Shown: one piece after another, positions 1 to 12,049 of the stretch
Numbering within the stretch: position 1 is the stretch's first letter
How the letters are laid out: every line of letters begins with the position of its first letter
From: Gerris lacustris
Lineage: Eukaryota > Arthropoda > Insecta > Hemiptera > Gerridae
Reading direction: 5' to 3'
Assembly (NCBI GenBank): GCA_951217055.1
Contig: OX578286.1
Span: 42,361,937 to 42,425,936 of the forward strand
DNA: 64,000 bases
Translations under genes and position numbers: made by a program
The notes under the pieces: model-generated
What the model was told of the DNA's origin: nothing
The model's input: the letters and a program-made list of their open reading frames with translations, nothing else
The model's database searches: none

Positions 1-473
1 TCGTGTCTTTAGTAACAATCCTATCTTAGTTACAATAATGTCTTAGTAGCAATTATGTCTTAATAACTATCGTGTCTTTAGTAACAATCCTATCTTAGTT
101 ACAATAATGTCTTAGTAGCAATTATGTCTTAATAACTATCGTGTCTTTAGTAACAATCCTATCTTAGTTACAATAATGTCTTAGTAGCAATTATTTCTTA
201 ATAACTATCGTGTCTTTAGTAACAATCCTATCTTAGTTACAATAATGTCTTAGTAGCAATTATGTCTTAATAACTATCGTGTCTTTAGTAACACATCTTA
301 GTTACAACACAATAATGTCTTAGTAGCAATTATGTCTTAATAACTATCGTGTCTTTAGTAACAATCCTATCTTAGTTACAATAATGACTTAATAACTATC
401 ATGCCCTTGTTAACTATCCTATCTTAGTTTCTATAGTGTCTTAATAACTATCATGCCCTTGTTACACCTCAAC
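1..473. repeat. 69-bp tandem minisatellite
   Basis: A unit beginning tcgtgtctttagtaacaatc recurs at 1, 70, 139, 208 and 277, about six full copies, then decays into shorter related pieces up to about 473. Each unit is itself built of short variants of 'tcttagtaacaat', so the array probably grew from a smaller motif. No open reading frame. It lies just upstream of the first visible PDK1 exon, so it is probably intronic. Confidence 0.9.
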
Positions 474-734
474 GAATAAATGTTTGTTTTGATTTATTGG
501 TCTTTAAATAGATAAATAACTTATCTGTAGTAACTTATCGAAATTAATTTACTTGGTTTTATTTAATATAAAATTAAATGTCCTTTGCCATGGGCCTAAG
601 GGCTCGTAATTTATAATTTATTAAAAATAATTTATTCTGAGTTATAATTTTTTTAATTAGGAACTCTCTTTGTTTTTGGCTAATTTTTTATTTGATTGTT
701 TTTGGCTAATTTTATTATTGTTCTTTTGTTTCAG

Positions 735-3700
735 GTTTACCTCACAAAAGACATTCACACGAATAAACAATATGCAAGTAAGTATAAAAATTTATTTATT
801 TTTATCAAAATTTTAAAATTTACATTACATGAAACTTAAATTGTACATTGGTAAAACAAAAATGGCTTAACAAGGCCAACAATTTTTTTGAATTCATTTT
901 ATAACACAATTGCTTTTTTTAATTTTTAAAAGTTGGGATAATTGAATGTTCAGATATCTGCACATTCAGATAATTAAACGTACTGATAATCGACACTCTA
1001 CTGTATATTTTTTACTTATTTATTTTTTTTTGTGTGTTTTAGTTAAAGTGTGCGATAAGAGACACATAATCAAGGAAAAGAAAACGGAATATGTTAAGCG
1101 AGAAAGAGATGTACTTAATATTCTTAGCAATGCTGGAGTTCCTTTTTTCGTTAAGCTGTACTGCACATTTCAGGTAACATTAAGTGATTTTATAGTGTTA
1201 AAAAGTTTTTCGTTGTCAGAGTATAGTTTAATCTAGAGATGTCCCGGGTGAAGACTAAGTCAGGGATTTTGTGAATCCCGGCATTTCAAAAACAATTACA
1301 GGGATCATTCTCAAGGGAGTTGCTCATTCTTCATGAGCAACCTACTTTAGAATGATCTCTGTGGAAAATGGTTGGATTCACAAAATCCCTGACATAATCT
1401 CCATTCGAAATACCTAGATTTATTAAACTCTTGACACCAAACATGTCGGTTCTGACAAAATACAACCTGATGTAACAAAACTGCTTAAATAATTCAAAGA
1501 AAAGTTTGTCTGTTTTACCTTTTTATATTCTATTCAATGAAATAATTTTATTTGTAGATCATTTCATTTAAAAAATTCACTCTACCGCCGCCAAACAAGT
1601 TTCACTTCAAAAAGCAGTTGATCTTTGTTTGGAAATTAAAATGAATTTACCATTTCATTATTAATATATTTTTTGTTTTCATTAGAACAATTAAACATTT
1701 CAAATTACAAACATATGGTCAACTTTCACTGGAGAATATCCAAATAGATAACTTTACTTCAATGAGTTTTATATCTTTATTTTACGACATATTTTACTTA
1801 AAAGGACATATTTCATTTTATGGATCCTGTAATAATAAGCCTTATGCTGAATAGAAAGTTTTTATGCTATTGATTAATTTAGATTTTTTGATTAACTTTT
1901 TATTTATTTGTTTTCATTCTTATGAATAATTGAGGGGGGGGGGGGGTCTTTGCGATAGCTCAGCTATCATCAGTGCATTGTAAACTGGAGATTAAGGGTT
2001 GACCAACTCCAGCCAAGGGCCCCACGCTCAGTGACCAACCAGCGATGCCATATAAATGGTAGCTGCTTAAGGGAAATGCCGTCTATCTGATCGCTTATCC
2101 CAATTTATTTGGCACTTCTTTAAACTTTACTCTCCTTTTAAAAAAAAAACAGAAAGGAGTAACAATCTAAAGAAGGTGTACGAAATATTCTTGTTTAGAC
2201 TGTTACTCCCCTTGATATTCCTTTGTCCCAAAGTACATTGTACTAAACATCCCTTTGTCTTAATAGTTATTTGGACAAAGAAATATATAAATAATTATAT
2301 CCATTTATATTCTAAATAAAACATGAGGGAGTAACAATCTAAAGAAGTATCAAATCTGAGGTTTATTCAGCTGAGAAAGCAAGACTCCAAGCCCATGTCA
2401 TTAATTACATATATAGTTATATACACCCTTCCATGGTCTATTGCACCAGAAATTATCCTTTTAAATGAATTATTATTTTTTTTTTTTTTTCAGGATACGG
2501 ACAGACTATACTTTGTTTTATCCTATGCTAAAAATGGTGAACTTCTTCCCTACATTAATAAAGCCGGTGCTTTCAACATGGAATGCACGAGATTCTACGG
2601 TGCTGAAATATTACTAGCTTTAGAACATCTACACCGTCTCAATATTATTCACAGGTAAATTATTATTATTTTCAAAGTGTTTCAACAGGTGATCGATGAC
2701 ATTTCGTTTTCGAATTTCACCTGATCGATGTTTCAATATTTTCAAAAACAAAATTTTTCATGGGAAAACAATAAATGATTTTTAAATTCACCCCTTTTAA
2801 TTATTTCTATGTATAAGCCGAGAATGGAATAGTTGTTTTCCATAATTAGTAAACCTTAGCATCTATCCATTGCTAATATATCCTTATTTAAACTTTTGGG
2901 GCTTGAGGTGGTTATAGGTTGTTACATGTGGTTGGAGGTGTTTAGAGCATCCCATCCATTGCTTATATATCCTTATTTAAATGGACTACAATGGAGATAT
3001 TTTTTTTAAAAAAAGCTTTTGAGGGCTAGAGGTTGTAAGAGGGGGTTAGAGGTTGTAAAAGGTGGTTAGAGGTGGTTTGAGGTTGCTAGAGGTGGATTGA
3101 GGTGGTTAGAGGTTGTAAAAGGTGGTTAGAGGTTGTTAGAGGGGGTTAGAGGTTGTTAGAGGAAGTTAAAGCCTTTAAAATTTAGAGCTAAAATTAATTT
3201 CTCACTCATTTCTAAAATGTACGCCTATGTATTTGCTCCTGCATTAAGAAGAGGAATTGTCCTATAATATAGTTAACTTTACTATTAACTATATCAACTT
3301 TAGTTGTAGAGGGAGAAAAAAAGCATAAAATCTAATTTAAAAAATTGTTTTATCTAAAATCTTACAAAGGTTGTAACACCAATTAAATATTTTATGTGTT
3401 GATTTCTTTACTTTATGACCTCCATAATCATAAAATTTGATTAAATAATTATAAATACCATCGTTATCATTAATAAGTATTAGCCGAGAATAATTTTATA
3501 AATACATGAACCCTCTGTCAGCCTTATGTATGCTTTACTACAATTCAAGGACATTGCCCTGGAACAAAAACCAATGTAAAAAAATTGTTGTATTATATAT
3601 AATTTTCCACGTGAAGTCTATTTGTTTTTACTGTCATAACATGCTACACGTGGCATTAATAATGATTTATTATTTCAGTTAAATACCTACTTCTAGTTTT

Positions 3701-6700
3701 CTAAACGATAATTGTCATTTCCTTTTTTTTTGTAAGAGTTGTTTAGGTAATTCATAAAATGATTGATTACATTATTTATATATAATAGAATAATAATAAG
3801 ATTCATTAATGAATAAACTAATTAATTAATAAAAATATAAATATAAGGTATCCCCAAATTAAACAGCGCCGCTTAAGGATTTTATAGAAAATTTTATGCT
3901 GATCAAAAAATTACCTATGATCATGGGTCCAAAACAGCTTCATTTTCGAGATATTTGCAAAAAAAAACATTTTTTTTATGTTTATTCTTAAATTATCAAA
4001 AACTATACTTTTCACTGTATAATACTTTTAAGTAAACCTTATAAAGCATTGAATTCTGCGTCAAATGAGACTAAACCCAGCTCTTTACAACAAAACCCTG
4101 ATTTAAAATTCAAATTTGTAATTCATGCTTCGGTTTATAGGACACAGTTTTTTTTTAAATTTTTGGTCATACTGAAAGTGTTACACCTTTTATATTTATA
4201 AATATATGGATTGCAATAATTCCCTTTTCTTTTTTTTAAATAAATGTGTTAATTTCTTTTTCCCTTTCTGTTTACAGAGACTTAAAACCTGAAAATATTC
4301 TGTTGGACGAAAACATGCACATTCTCATTACGGATTTTGGAACTTCTAAAATTGTTGGACAAGAAGATCTAGAAGAACAAGAACAAGTGAGTTTTGCATT
4401 ATAAATATTTCTAAAATTGTATGTGAATAACAGTCAATAATCAGTCAAAAGTCAAAATTGAGGATAATGAGGATGAGTTAAAAATCCAAATTAAGGATAA
4501 CGAGGATCTATCAAAAATCCAAATCAACATTGAGGATAACGAGGATTAGTCAAGAAAACAAAATTTATTTGATGTATTTTTTTTCCCTGTTTTATAATTA
4601 TTTGTTTGAATATTTTAGGTACGGAGAAATAGTTTTGTTGGAACAGCGCAGTATATTCCTCCAGAACTTCTTACCGAGAAGACTGCATCTCCAATATCTG
4701 ATATTTGGGCGCTTGGCTGTATTGTTTATCAAATGGTTTCCGGACTTCCTCCATTCAGATCGAAGTAAGTTCAATATCTATTTTCAAATCAGAAGTTTAA
4801 AGTTGGAAAAATTCTTTTTTGGCGGATATGGATATTCATCGGTTTAAAATTTGAACTGAATGTGGATGTTGGAGGCGATGCTCTTCCTCTAACCACCCCT
4901 AACCACCCCTAACCACCTCTAACCACCTCTAACCACCCCTAACCACCTCTGGTGGCCGCCTAGCTCTTTAACTCTAAACGTGCGTAGAACATTTAAATCA
5001 ATATGGGACCCTCTGTGAGCTGCTTTCAACAATCCATCCTAACTTCAAGATATGACTATATAAGTATTAATAAAACAAAGTTTATGGCCATGCAGTGGCC
5101 ATTTTTAAAGTTTGTATCCATAATTTTTCAAATTTGTAATCTTTTCAATTTATTCTTCAAAATTATCACAATACTTCTTTTACCTTTGGTAAGCTTAAAA
5201 GTAATATAATTAATATTTATCTATTTTTTTTTTTTTTTAAATGAAGAAAAACAAATATGATTACTATATTTATTTTTTTCTTTACAGGAGTGAATATATG
5301 ATATTTCAAAAGATCCTTAAATTGGAATATGATTTCCCCGATGGTTTTTGTCCAAGAGCTGAAGATCTCGTTAAAAAATTACTTGTAAGTTGTCTAATTT
5401 TTTCAAAAAAAAGAATGAATTATTCAATCAATATTAAACATAAACTGTCACCTTTTATATTAGGTATATTCTACAATATTAATGGATTGTATAAAAGAAA
5501 TAATGTGGTAGGGTATTGGATTTAAAATTCAAAGCTGAAATCTCACTGTAAAGTATTTTCCATCAATCTATCATATTTCTTAATCAAAATCATCGGTGTA
5601 GCTAATTTACTAGAGAATTGGACTGGATATTTATAGAACCACAGTTCAAATTGGGTTCTCTATATAAGTAGAGATGTATTTCCCAATCAAAATCATTCTC
5701 TAGTGTAGCTAAATTGGTAGAGAATTTGGATGGAAATCCAAAGAACTGTAGTTCATTGGGTTCTCTAGATAATAGGGTTGGGACTTCGATTCCGATATAT
5801 CGAAAATATCTATATATCGGACCAAAAAATATATTTTATTTAAAAATATATAGATATTGATCCTTCGATCTTTCGATATATCGACTACATCGATATTTTT
5901 TAAAAATATTGAAAATCGGAAGGCGGTGACCTTTTTTTCTCTTTTCTATAGTTCAGCGGAAAATTTGTGGCCGGGCGACTTTTTTTTTTTTTTTTTTTTG
6001 CTGATCAGTAGTAGAAAAAACTCCGATATATCGAGGTTCTCGGGAATATCGATATTTTCACTAATATCGATGTTGAACCACTCGATGTCGATATATCGAT
6101 AATATCGATATTTTCTTTTGATATCCCAACCCTACTAGATAAGTAGAGATGTATATCCCAATCAAAATTATTCTCCGGTGTTGCTTAAATGGTAGCCAAT
6201 GGACTGGAAATTCAAAGAACCGTAGTTTAAATTGGGTTCTCTAGATAAGTAGAGATGTATTTCCCAATCAAAATCATTCTCTAGTGTAGCTAAATTGGTA
6301 GAGAATTGGTCTGGAAAACCAAAGAACCGTAGTTCAAATCCCAGCGTCAAGAGTGTATTTTTATGTCTCTCCCTTCTTTAATCCTAACTTAACTTCATAA
6401 AAACCACCACCTTTTTATTTAATTATTATTGTTAACAATGATTGTATATTTATATATTAGAAATAAACCTTTCTGAAACGTAAAAATAAAATAAATAAAT
6501 ATTATTTAAGGCATTTCATAGTTAAGTTTTATCTTTCAAGTTTTAAATTTCGTAACATACCTCTAGTGAATAGGAGGGATTAACGTCAGAATTTTTTATT
6601 TTTACACGTGCCGTTCAAAATTTGATTAAAACAAAAGAAGAATCAGCAATAATTGTAATCTTTTTTGTAGAATTATTGTCTAGTCCTTATTCTTATTTTT

Positions 6701-9700
6701 TATATTTTATATTTTTTTAATGTTTGCATATTTTATATTTGGTTTAAAAAAAAAAAAATATGAAAAATTCCACATTGTCAGCATATTTCTTTTTTAGGTT
6801 TTTGTTTACTGTGTGAATTTAATATGAATTAACAATTTCTTTATACTGAGCCTTATTACTCTTTTTTTATTTTGACATTTATTTATTTTTATTTAACTGT
6901 TATTAATTTTTACATTATAATAACTAACTACATTGTTAACAACAACTAAAGACAATGAATATTAATAAATAATATAAATACTTAATTAATTTTTAAAATG
7001 CTGACATTGTATGTGAATTTTTCTTATTTTTCAAGGGAAGAAAAAACACAAAACGGTATAAGGCTGTGTAACAATTACAAATAATAAATTAATATTCAAT
7101 TTTTAAGTTTTTGGTAGTTTTCATACTAAGGAAAGTTTAAATTTTAATTTAAATCAAATTATAATTATTATTTACTACGGGAAACAGACAGTGAAAGATA
7201 CACTCCAGCGCCGGGATTTGAACCACGGGCTGTATACAGGAGACCCGTGGTTCAAATCCCGGCGCTGGAGTGTATTTTTCACTGTCTGTTTCCCGTAGTA
7301 AATAATAATTATAATTTGATTTAAAATAATAAATTAATTTAAAAATTCTTATTAGGTTCTAGTCTTCTGTTAGTACTCATGCTTTTCGGTGTTTGGGTAA
7401 GGAAGGGGTTAAGAAAGTGTTAAAGTATTCATTAATATGGCTATATTTTGTAAGTATAGAAGACTTATTTTATTAGATGAAAATGAATGCTTTCTCATTG
7501 ACAAGTATAATTTAACAAGAATTGTTCTTTAAGGATTTTTAAATTATATTTTTTCGCTGAACAAGCTTAAAGAATATATTTTTTGATTATTTATTATTTT
7601 ATTTTCCTTGTTTTATTCAGGTGGTTGATCCGAAAGAGAGACTCGGAGCTATGGATAAAGACGGATACCCGAGTATACGAAATCACCCTCTATTCACCGG
7701 TATTGACTGGGCGTCGCTACCTACATCCAAGCCACCCGCGATACTACCTTATGTACCTGGTTCAAATGCCTGTACCGTGTACAGAGTACCCGATCATCTG
7801 GAACCCGGTTTAGATGATAAACAATTGACGAGACTATTAGGTTTGGATCTTCTTGATCAGTCTAATCAAGTGGTGAACAGAAGACCTAATATCGCCGATG
7901 TATCGCTGGAAAGATTAACATCAAGACTGAATAACCAGCAACAAAATAACTTCAGGTATTGAATTCATACATTATGCTATGATTTAAATAAGAATAGATT
8001 GTACAATGATGTAATGAAAGGTATTTGTTTAGATTGTTACTCCCTTATGTTTTTTTAGAACCTAAATAACTATTTTGACAAAGAGATGTTAAGTACTATT
8101 TTGTCGTACTCGGAGAATCTTTTAACTATAATAAGAAAAAACTAATTACTTTAGCTTTCAAACAACAACTGAACTGATTTTATTTCATTACAAAACAAGT
8201 CAAAAACACGTTAAGAACAAAAAAAACTATGCTTAAACAATTAAATTTACTATGCCATATCTTGACATGACACACTCCGCCACCGAATGATTAACAATGA
8301 TCTTGACATACATATCTGAAATTTGGTACATAGACTAATGGTAGATGTAGTTTCACCTGAAAATAGAAAAATAAACTCTATTGATTCGATTCAGAAAGAA
8401 ATTAAGTGTAAACTTTCCATGCAAACTGCCACAGTAACTTTAGCTAATTCTCAAAATAATTACACAGCTAACACACGTGTATTGTTAGATAGCGGTAGCC
8501 AAAGAAGTTACATGACAGAACAAGTAGCTAAAACTCTTGGACTGTCATACTTAAGAGAAGAGTATCTTTCTGTCTGTTTATTTAATTCGTCAAAACCACG
8601 CTCTGCTTCCATTTGTCGTACTCTGACAATCTTTTAACTATAATAAGAAAAAACTAATTACTTTTGTTTTCAAAGAACAACTGAACTGATTTTATTTCAT
8701 TTCAAAACAAGTCAAAAACAACAAGTTAAGAAAACAAAACTATGCTTAAACAATTAAATTTACTATGTCATATCTTGACATATGACACAACAATATACTT
8801 TGAAGACAAAGGAATATCACTCTTCTGTTTTTATAAGGAGAGTAACAGTCTAAAGAAGAACATTCTGTACACTTCTTTAGATTGTTACTCCCCTCTGTTT
8901 TTTAGAACATAAATGACTGACTAAATAACTATTAAGACAAACAGATGTTTAGTGCAATTTACTTTGGGACAAAGGAATATCACACTTCTGTTTTTACACC
9001 TTATAATCTACTGCAAATGTCTGTTTTATTGGTAATTTTACCATGTAAAAATTTCCTTTATTAAGTATATAGACATAAAATTGAAGAATCTAATAAGCTA
9101 AATTTAACTATTATATACATATTTCCTGCAATCCCTATCAAGCTGAAGAAAGATAAGGAAAATTGTTAATATTTTAGTTATATTTAACACTAAAGGGAAA
9201 AAAAATGTATGTCCGGTAAATTGCTTTGAATTTGTGTAAATCAGAATTAAAATTAATTATTTTCGAGAAATTATTATTTGCTATTTAAAAAAAAAATACT
9301 TGCAGAATAAAAGTTTTTAACACAAACATAAAGGTACATATTTGACCAGACTTATTTATTACCCATAAATAAATACATATTTAAGTCAAATATAAAAATC
9401 AAGATACAAAAATAATAGTGGGATAGTGCGCCTACTTTGTTTATTTAGTAATTTGAAACTGACAAAATGAACTTTTCGGCACCATTTATGTTGCCTTAAA
9501 AACCTTTCATTTCTACGTTTTTTTATGATCTACTTAGCGCCTTTGTTTCTAATGGGTTGTTTATTTTAACTTGCAGATACCACACATTGGTCGAAGGTAA
9601 CCTTATTCTTAAACAAGGATTAGTAGATAAGAGAAAAGGTTTATTTGCCAGAAGAAGAATGCTTCTACTAACGCTAGGACCTCATCTGTACTATGTTGAT

Positions 9701-10111
9701 CCAGTTGCCATGGTCCTAAAGGGAGAGATTCCGTGGAGCAGAGACCTAAGGGCTGAACCTAAGAATTTCAAGATATTCTTTTTACACACAGTGAGTCAAA
9801 TCATCTTTTTATTTGTCCTATTTCTGTTACTGATCAATCAGCAGTATATATAGTATGTTTGTACATATCTATTCTACGGTGCTGATAGAGTCCACATTGG
9901 TTATTAGGGTAAGCTCAAACTAACTTAGAGATCCTTATGATGGTACAGCTAGAGTTAACTGGGTACTTCTTTAGATTGTTACTCCCCTATGTTTTTTTAG
10001 AATATAAATTACTTTGACCAGTTTACTTTGTTTGTGCGTATCCATTCTTCGGTTCTGCTACAGTGCACATTGATTATTACTGGGTACTTCTTTAGATTGT
10101 TACTCCCTATG

Positions 10112-10142
<31 letters not shown>

Positions 10143-11253
10143 ATAAATAACAGACTAAATAACTTAAGACTAAGGGATGTTTAGTCAATTGTACTTTAGG
10201 ACAAAGGAATATAACACTTGTTTTTATAAGGAGAGGTACAGTCTAAAGAAGAACATTCTGTACACCTTCTTTAGATTGTTACTCCCCTCTGTTTTTTTTT
10301 ATAATGGGAGAAGCAATCTAAAGAAGTGCTGAACATTGATTATTAGGATAAGTTCAAACTTAGGGATCCTTATGGTACGGCTAGAGTGTACATTGATTAT
10401 TAGGATAAGTTCAAACTTAGGGATCCTTATGGTACGGCTAGAGTGTACATTGATTATTAGGATAGGTTCAAACTTAGGGATCCTTATGGTACGGCTAGAG
10501 TGTACATTGATTATTAGGATAAGTTCAAACTTAGGGATCCTTATGGTACGGCTAGAGTGTACATTGATTATTAGGATAAGTTCAAACTTAGGGATCCTTA
10601 TGGTACGGCTAGAGTGTACATTGATTATTAGGATAAGTTCAAACTTAGGGATCCTTATGGTACGGCTAGAGTGTACATTGATTATTAGGATAAGGTCAAA
10701 CTTAGGGATCCTTATGGTGCTGCCAGAGGGCACATTAGGCACTCTTTTACTTTGTTACCCGCCATATTTATTTTGAAATAATATACAGGGTGGCCCATAA
10801 GTCATTTGACAAATATGCATTGAGTGGAATAATACACAACAAAATGAAATACATATCTTTTAATAATTCAAAAATCAAAAACAACTTTTAAGAAGTTATA
10901 AATTTACTAAAACTACGTCCAATGTTACTTCAAAATGTGCTCACAGTGGTGTTCCCACTCTTCTATGCATGCTTTGCATGTTTTTCAACCTAATGCGTCA
11001 ACTGACTTATGGATTATGAGCCACTCTGTTTATACAAGAGTGTGATGTACCTTTCACCAGCTCAATATTTTAAAATTCTTTCCCTTAAATTTCTATGTTA
11101 TTTATTTACTCTAATAGTAATTAATGGTTTGTTTGTCTTTTCTTTTTACAGCCTAACAGGACATATTATCTTGAAGACCCCGAAGGCTACGCACTAGAAT
11201 GGTGTAAAACAATAGACGAAGTAAAATCATTTTATTACGGAACATCGTCGTAA
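735..11253 (+). CDS. Pdk1: 3-phosphoinositide-dependent protein kinase 1, 3' nine exons
   Basis: AGC-family Ser/Thr kinase that phosphorylates the activation loop of AKT, S6K and related kinases after PIP3 recruitment to the plasma membrane. Exons read from splice sites with matching phases: 735-777, 1043-1173, 2494-2654, 4278-4386, 4619-4764, 5288-5384, 7621-7955, 9577-9790, 11152-11253 (stop TAA); 445 residues visible. The ATP-site lysine (YAIK) is formed across the first junction. Also seen: [13 protein letters not shown] hinge region, HRDLKPEN catalytic loop, DFG, and activation loop [10 protein letters not shown] with the conserved autophosphorylated Ser. Exon 7621-7955 ends the kinase and holds the linker. 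The last two exons are the PH domain, with the PIP3-binding [10 protein letters not shown] stretch and ending YYGTSS. The APE motif reads PPE. The glycine loop and N-terminus lie before the window. The family assignment comes from close match to the known PDK1 layout; exon edges are my reading of GT/AG sites. Confidence 0.95.
1259..1394. mobile_element. Short inverted-repeat (MITE-like) element in PDK1 intron
   Basis: gtcagggattttgtgaatcc at the left end is answered by ggattcacaaaatccctgac at the right, a perfect 20-bp inverted repeat. Inside is a second imperfect palindrome around 'ttgctcattcttcatgagcaa'. No coding capacity. The superfamily is not determined because I see no clear target duplication. 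Confidence 0.7.
2145..2350. mobile_element. GGAGTAACAATCTAAAGAAG hairpin MITE family, copy 1
   Basis: ggagtaacaatctaaagaag and its inverse cttgtttagactgttactcc form a hairpin at 2155-2212. This is followed by a stretch (ttgatattcctttgtcccaaag, 'acatccctttgtcttaatagtt') seen in every other copy, and then a further ggagtaacaatctaaagaag at 2330-2347. Related copies lie at about 8035-9000, 9960-10325, 42050-42145, 50500-50650 and partly 51810-51900. Confidence 0.75.
2885..3175. repeat. G-rich GGTGGTTAGAGGTTGT minisatellite
   Basis: Irregular repeats of ggtggttagaggttgt and gggggttagagg run through an otherwise AT-rich PDK1 intron. The opposite-strand version (ctaaccacccctaaccacct) recurs at about 4888-4948 in a later intron of the same gene. 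Strongly purine-skewed; no coding signal. Confidence 0.75.
4888..4950. repeat. CTAACCACCC minisatellite, inverse of 2885-3175
   Basis: About six 10-bp repeats of ctaaccaccc / ctaaccacct. This is the reverse complement of the motif in the earlier PDK1 intron, so the two could pair in the transcript. Confidence 0.8.
5590..6360 (+). repeat. Tandem tRNA-derived (SINE-like) array
   Basis: Four degenerate copies of a unit of about 115 bp, at roughly 5590, 5695, 6170 and 6285. Each has an A-box-like gtagctaaattggtagag and a B-box-like gttcaaat, joined by a spacer 'tctctagataagtagagatg'. The last copy keeps the best B-box region (gttcaaatcccagcg). The units resemble the better-preserved tRNA-like copies at 44449-44521 and 44798-44870. 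A hAT MITE (5773-6134) splits the second unit. tRNA-derived repeat, not a functional tRNA. Confidence 0.7.
5773..6134. mobile_element. hAT-type MITE with 8-bp target duplication
   Basis: Terminal inverted repeats TAGGGTTGGGA / TCCCAACCCTA are flanked by an exact 8-bp duplication ctagataa at 5765-5772 and 6135-6142. The interior is rich in tatcgatatatcgat motifs and has no transposase. TIR sequence and 8-bp duplication match the hAT superfamily. Removing it restores the continuity of the tRNA-derived unit in which it sits. Confidence 0.9.
7095..7330. repeat. Foldback of two head-to-head tRNA 3' halves
   Basis: A nearly perfect hairpin centred near 7223. The left arm runs caaattataattatt..actacgggaaacagacagtg..gggatttgaaccacggg, and the right arm is its complement with ggttcaaatcccggcgctgg. 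Both arms contain the 3' half of the tRNA-like sequence seen intact at 44449-44521, with B boxes pointing away from the centre. The left flank extends back to 'tattcaatttttaagttttt', shared with the copies at 12050 and 44980. Confidence 0.85.
8035..9000. mobile_element. GGAGTAAC hairpin MITE family, copies split by a BEL remnant
   Basis: gattgttactcccttatg and the 'agaacctaaataactattttgacaaag' body at 8035-8096 resume after the BEL-like insertion at about 8788 (actttgaagacaaaggaatatc). Next comes a hairpin agtaacagtctaaagaag / cttctttagattgttact at 8843-8890 and another body copy to about 9000. Two overlapping family members seem to lie here. Confidence 0.6.
8102..8787 (+). mobile_element. 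BEL/Pao LTR element, internally deleted
   Basis: Two similar direct repeats of about 171-174 bp (8102-8272 and 8614-8787) begin TGTCGTACTC and end TGACA, as LTRs do. Between them is a short coding stretch (8323-8637) with [11 protein letters not shown], the aspartic-protease motif typical of BEL/Pao polyproteins. The reading frame runs into the right repeat and stops. Gag, RT and integrase are gone. I could not see a matching target duplication. The family call rests on the protease motif and is moderately sure. Confidence 0.65.
9870..10325. repeat. Degenerate 57-bp repeat copy plus GGAGTAAC MITE copies
   Basis: 9893-9955 is a diverged copy of the 57-bp unit found in tandem at 10331-10735. 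9963-10325 holds further ggagtaacaatctaaagaag-type hairpins (for example 10232-10286), with a run of about 24 T residues near 10111-10137. Confidence 0.65.
10331..10735. repeat. 57-bp tandem array, seven copies
   Basis: The unit gtacattgattattaggata..ggatccttatggtacggctagagt repeats every 57 bp (starts at 10388, 10445, 10502 and so on) with almost no differences. The period is 19 codons, so long frames stay open on both strands (10299-10742 and 10336-10776); these are by-products of the repeat and not credible genes. The array lies in the last PDK1 intron. Confidence 0.92.
10786..10990 (-). mobile_element. Tc1/mariner-type transposase 3' end remnant
   Basis: The + strand begins TA-CAGGGTGGCCCATAAG, a TIR-like end next to a TA dinucleotide. 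Read on the minus strand, about 10985-10930 gives [14 protein letters not shown] followed by a stop, which resembles the common C-terminus of mariner-type transposases. Only this end is visible; the other terminus was not found. Confidence 0.45.
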
Positions 11254-11276
11254 CTTCACCATTCCTTCGCTTGATA

Positions 11277-11282
11277 AATAAA
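11277..11282 (+). terminator. Candidate poly(A) signal AATAAA of PDK1
   Basis: AATAAA lies 23 bases after the PDK1 stop codon (11251-11253), followed by A- and T-rich sequence. It is very close to the stop, so a later signal in this AT-rich region could be the one used. Confidence 0.35.
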
Positions 11283-12049
11283 AAAAATTTAGTAATTTTT
11301 TTTTTTTTTTTTTTTGAGAAAAAATAAATAAAATTCTCCCTCTTATATGATTTTTGAGTCTCGGAACGGAAGAATACAAAAGAAGAAACAGCTCGGAGAA
11401 AATGTAAAGAACAATAATACGATGAAATAAAGATGGAAATAATGAAGAAAGAAAGAACATACCTTGTCACATCTATATATAATTTTTTATTAGATGCTTT
11501 TTTACCATTTTTTTCCATAAATGGGAAAAAACCATATCTATTCAAAATGGTTGTTAAAAAAGAAAATTTAACTCCCTTAATTTTTAGATGTTGACATCAT
11601 AAACAAATTTATCTTTTTTATAAACTACAAGACTGGAAATAGAAAAAAAAGAAAACAATTTTTTTTGTCTGAGACAAAAAATTTAAGAAGATATTATTTG
11701 TACAAAAATTTCTTTTATATTGTAAGATATCCTGATGTTTTTTGAGATGGTACAAACATAATTAAAGGATAAACAATTTGAAGAATATTTGCATCTTTTA
11801 GTGTTTTTTTTGTTGTTTTTAATGAATAATACGGTGAAGATAATAAGAAAGTATTTTAAATATAAAATTAAGGAAAATTTATTTTATTTATAATCATGTG
11901 TATTGTATTGGAACTATTTTTGACAATGATTTAAAATAGTCTATTATTCAATTTTGAACGTACACAATTTTGAACACCGTACAAATTTCATCGTAAAAAT
12001 AAAAAAAAAAATTAAAAGCTACTTGGAACATCAAATTAACATGAAAAAA

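Noticed and set aside
2885..3175. TTAG-containing G-rich repeats as an interstitial insect telomere (TTAGG) tract
   Set aside because: The units are ggtggttagaggttgt variants and not TTAGG arrays; the resemblance is superficial.
10299..10776. Two opposite-strand frames of about 146 codons with internal protein repeats
   Set aside because: They come from the 57-bp tandem array, whose period is divisible by three; no start context, splice signals or family match.
11153..11545. Minus-strand frame of 130 codons overlapping the PDK1 3' exon
   Set aside because: It is the shadow of the PDK1 exon and runs through T-rich sequence; no family match.
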